Assembly (NCBI GenBank): GCA_963678465.1
Contig: OY782858.1
Location: forward strand, 2,480,001 to 2,544,000
DNA length: 64,000 nucleotides
DNA from: Paludibacter sp963678465
Lineage (GTDB): Bacteria > Bacteroidota > Bacteroidia > Bacteroidales > Paludibacteraceae
Reading direction: 5' to 3'
Positions 61,473-64,000 of the stretch are shown here, one piece after another. Positions within the stretch are counted from its first letter, which is position 1. Each line of letters starts with the position of its first letter. The notes under the pieces are model-generated. The model was not told the DNA's origin. It was given only the letters and a program-made list of their open reading frames with translations, and ran no database searches. A program made the translations under genes and the position numbers.

Positions 61473-63179
61473 ATGAGAAAGCAATTATTTTTTATGGTTT
61501 CTATGCTGCTTGTGCTGGTGTTGAGCTCTTGTAACAAAGATCTTAAAGCATTAGATCCAAGCTTATTTACTTGTACTCCAAATCCCCTTGAAGTAAAAGG
61601 CGGCAAAGTAGATGCAACTATTACAGGAACTTTCCCGGTGAAGTATTTTGCGAAAAATGCCACAGTAACAGTTACACCCGTTCTTACTTTCAACGGTAAA
61701 GAGGTAAAAGCAGCTGCTTCCACTTTTCAGGGCGAAAAAGTAGTTGGCAACAACAAAACAATCAGCTACAAAGCTGGTGGATCATACACAATCAAAACAT
61801 CTTTCGATTACAATCCCGAAATGATTAAATCTGAATTGTGGTTAGATTTCAGTGTATCGACAAAGAAAAAAACATACACACTTCAGCGCGTAAAAGTGGC
61901 TGATGGCGTGATTGCTACATCTCAATTGGCATCTACAAGTTTTGGAGCCGAAAACGGCGCTGTTATTATTCCTGATAAATTCCAACGCGTAATTCAGGAA
62001 ATGCAGGAAGCTGATATTAAATTCCTTATCCAACAATCGGAACTTCGCAAATCAGAAGCTAAATCGGAAGATATTGTAGCTTTGACAAAAAAGATCAAAG
62101 AAGCGAAAGAAACTCAGAACAAACAGGTTTCAGGTTTGGAAATTGCAGGTTATGCATCTCCGGATGGAGCAGTAGAGTTGAATACTAATCTTGCTGAAAA
62201 ACGCCAGAAAGTGACTAACGAATTTATTAACAAAGAATTAAAGAAAATTAAAACTTCGGTTAAAGTTGACTCGAAATTCACTGCTGAAGACTGGGATGGT
62301 TTCCAGAAATTAATGGAAAGTTCAAACATTCAGGACAAACAAGTAATTCTACGCGTACTTTCGATGTACAGCGATCCTGAACAACGCGAAAACGAAATCA
62401 AAAACCTTTCAGTTGCATTCAAGAGCATTGCAGATGAAATTCTTCCACAACTTCGTCGTTCACGTTTGAAACTTACAGTTGATGTAACTGGTAAATCGGA
62501 CGAAGAGATTGCTAAATTAGCCAACGAAGATGTTTCAAAATTAAGCGTTGAAGAATTGCTTTATGCAGCTACACTCACCGAAGACGCTAATAAAAAAGCT
62601 GATATCTATCAGAAAGCAGTTACTGCATTCCCAACCGACATGCGCGCGTTCAACAATTTAGGAGCTGTTCAGTACGAACTTGGAAAAGTTGATGCTGCTG
62701 CCGATAATTTTGCTAAAGCTTTGGCTATCGATGCTAAAAACGCAGATGCTAGTTACAACGCAGGCTTAGCAGCTTTGGCTAAAGGCGATTTATCAAAAGC
62801 TGAAGTTGCTTTTGGTAAAGCTGCCGGAACAAAAGGAAACTTAGGAAATGCACTTGGTACTGTGTACACACTGAAAGGTGACTATACAAAAGCTAAATCG
62901 GCATTTGGACCAATCGCAACAAACAATGCTGCCCTGATTCAGATTCTCGATGGAAACTATAACGGTGCCCGCACAACTTTGGATGCTGTTAAACAACCAG
63001 ATGCGCTGACTTCGTACTTAGCTGCAATAATTGGTGCCCGCACCAACAACCGCGACGCAGTATACGGAAATCTTCGCAAAGCTGTAAGTTTAGATGCTGC
63101 TTATAAAGCAAAAGCACTTGTTGATTTAGAATTCTCTAAATTCTTTACTGACGAAGCTTTTAATGCGATTGTAAAATAA
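61473..63179 (+). CDS. Lipoprotein with OmpA-like and TPR domains
   Basis: 568 residues. Signal peptide with lipobox LVLSSC (Cys20). Then a beta-rich domain (about 25-150), an OmpA-like segment (GLEIAGYASPDGAVELNTNL AEKRQKVTNEFI, about 225-260) that may bind peptidoglycan, and TPRs from about residue 370 (AFPTDMRAFNNLGAVQYELG KVDAAADNFAKALAID). It would sit in the periplasm, anchored to a membrane. This architecture recurs in Bacteroidota; function unknown. A -7-like TATATTTG is at 61412-61419. Confidence 0.82.
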   Translation: MRKQLFFMVSMLLVLVLSSCNKDLKALDPSLFTCTPNPLEVKGGKVDATITGTFPVKYFAKNATVTVTPVLTFNGKEVKAAASTFQGEKVVGNNKTISYKAGGSYTIKTSFDYNPEMIKSELWLDFSVSTKKKTYTLQRVKVADGVIATSQLASTSFGAENGAVIIPDKFQRVIQEMQEADIKFLIQQSELRKSEAKSEDIVALTKKIKEAKETQNKQVSGLEIAGYASPDGAVELNTNLAEKRQKVTNEFINKELKKIKTSVKVDSKFTAEDWDGFQKLMESSNIQDKQVILRVLSMYSDPEQRENEIKNLSVAFKSIADEILPQLRRSRLKLTVDVTGKSDEEIAKLANEDVSKLSVEELLYAATLTEDANKKADIYQKAVTAFPTDMRAFNNLGAVQYELGKVDAAADNFAKALAIDAKNADASYNAGLAALAKGDLSKAEVAFGKAAGTKGNLGNALGTVYTLKGDYTKAKSAFGPIATNNAALIQILDGNYNGARTTLDAVKQPDALTSYLAAIIGARTNNRDAVYGNLRKAVSLDAAYKAKALVDLEFSKFFTDEAFNAIVK

Positions 63180-63198
63180 AACTATTCGTCAAAGTCAT

Positions 63199-63235
63199 AA
63201 AAAAGCCGGTATAGTTTTCTATATCGGCTTTTTAT
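63199..63235 (+). terminator. Terminator of the TPR lipoprotein gene
   Basis: AAAAAGCCGGTATAG pairs with CTATATCGGCTTTTT (one G-U or bulged pair), followed by a T-rich stretch. Confidence 0.8.
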
Positions 63236-63421
63236 ATGTCATTTTGACATACTTCTTCCGGCAATTCTCAATACACTACACAACGGTACAGATTTTGTCT
63301 GTTCAACTTACACGAACAAATAAAAAGATCAAAAAAAAACGATTTACAATTTAGTATGTACATTTACTGATAATCAGACAAATAATTTGGCTGATTATTA
63401 AAATTTAATTGAAGGCAAAGC

Positions 63422-63781
63422 ATGAGCGAAAACGAACAAATAGTAAATAAAATTGTTGAAGGTATACAGGAAAGAAAAGGTAAAGAAGTAGTGGTGGTTA
63501 ACCTCAAAAAGCTGAAAGAGGCACCTTGTAGTTACTTTGTAATCTGCGAAGGAGATTCAAATGTACATGTAAACGCAGTGGCAACATCGATAAAAGACTG
63601 GGTAAACGAAAAGATAAAAGTAAAACCATATGCTACTGCCGGGTTTGAAAATTGTGAGTGGATAGCAATGGATTACGGCCAAATCATTGTTCATGTGTTT
63701 CAACGTCACACACGGGCTTTTTACGATATCGAGCATTTATGGGCCGATGCCGACCTGAAACGAATTGAAAATTTAATTTAA
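63422..63781 (+). CDS. rsfS: Ribosome silencing factor
   Basis: 119 residues. VVVVNLKKLKEAPCSYFVIC EGDSNVHVNAVATSI and EWIAMDYGQIIVHVFQRHTR AFYDIEHLWADA are the RsfS/Iojap signature. It binds ribosomal protein L14 and stops subunit joining in starvation. It is followed 26 bases later by ftsH, a conserved order in Bacteroidota. Confidence 0.95.
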   Translation: MSENEQIVNKIVEGIQERKGKEVVVVNLKKLKEAPCSYFVICEGDSNVHVNAVATSIKDWVNEKIKVKPYATAGFENCEWIAMDYGQIIVHVFQRHTRAFYDIEHLWADADLKRIENLI

Positions 63782-63807
63782 AAACAAATAATCTATTGAA
63801 CAATAGA

Positions 63808-64000
63808 ATGGAAAACAAAACATCAAAAGACAATCCCAAGCCAACCGGTAAAGGTCCAAAATTCAATATTACCTGGATTTATGGAATCATAATACTCGTA
63901 TTGATTGGTTCCTATTTTCTTAACGATACTGCGCCTCTAAAGGAAGTACCCTATTCTACTTTTGAAGAATATGTAAAAAAGGGACATATCGAAAAAATTG
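63808..64000 (+). CDS. ftsH: ATP-dependent zinc metalloprotease FtsH, 3' partial
   Basis: 64 codons, cut by the window end. It begins MENKTSKDNPKPTGKG, then one membrane helix (ITWIYGIIILVLIGSYFL) and VPYSTFEEYVKKGHIEKI, the start of the periplasmic FtsH_ext domain. This N-terminus, together with rsfS upstream, is typical of Bacteroidota FtsH. The AAA and peptidase domains lie beyond the window. Confidence 0.88.
   Translation, partial: MENKTSKDNPKPTGKGPKFNITWIYGIIILVLIGSYFLNDTAPLKEVPYSTFEEYVKKGHIEKI

Overview
The window looks like chromosomal DNA of a Bacteroidales-type bacterium (phylum Bacteroidota). Upstream of many genes there is a -7 element of the form TAnnTTTG, often with TTG about 19 bases further upstream, which is the promoter signature of that phylum. 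The gene set agrees: a ribosomal protein S16 with a long Ala/Glu tail, a RecQ with its winged helix ahead of the zinc motif, a Bacteroidota-type HU/SPOR protein, a GH43 xylosidase and a GH9 enzyme fused to a deacetylase. I cannot name a genus.

Bases 1-8136 are ordinary chromosome: the 3' part of a GH43 gene, a 59-residue BFD-type [2Fe-2S] protein, recQ, two tandem acyltransferase-fold paralogues that lack the catalytic His, and a membrane-anchored TPR/HTH regulator.

Bases 8181-23100 are an AT-rich integrated element inserted into the 3' end of a tRNA-Leu(UAA) gene. It is bounded by a 15-bp direct repeat. It carries a NUMOD3-like small protein, a II/X-family-like replication protein, an unknown gene, and a leftward operon of an Eco57I-like methylase, a membrane-anchored unknown, a broken AlbA-type gene and a PLD+SNF2 helicase, probably a DNA-modification or defence system. 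It also has a small resolvase and a large serine recombinase that is frameshifted at seven A's. Two points stand out. (1) The recombinase gene runs through the attachment core into the tRNA gene, and the other end of the element holds an open frame that would give it a different, longer C-terminus when the element is circular. (2) A SatD-DUF3307 gene pair, flanked on both sides by paired 18-bp palindromes 29 bp apart, has replaced the middle of the AlbA-type gene, leaving its first 18 codons on one side and its last 150 on the other.

Bases 23188-23535 hold tRNA-Gly and an array of broken tRNA-Gly pieces in 79-bp repeats.

Bases 23699-64000 are housekeeping and metabolic genes: fatty-acid genes (acyl-CoA ligase, fabF, acpP) with rnc, purN, pnp, rnhA with a lipid A-type acyltransferase, a LolD-like ATPase, dgt, cell-wall hydrolases (NlpC/P60-LysM and LD-carboxypeptidase), an ABC-2 exporter, radC, an ovothiol synthase with a GNAT partner, lysA/lysC, the GH9-deacetylase fusion, fur-like, purA, rfbB, rpsP, a glycosyltransferase, a radical SAM protein, a TPR/OmpA-like lipoprotein, rsfS and the start of ftsH. 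Four further tRNA genes are Gly(GCC), Arg(CCU), His(GUG) and Arg(CCG). No rRNA genes or CRISPR arrays were seen.
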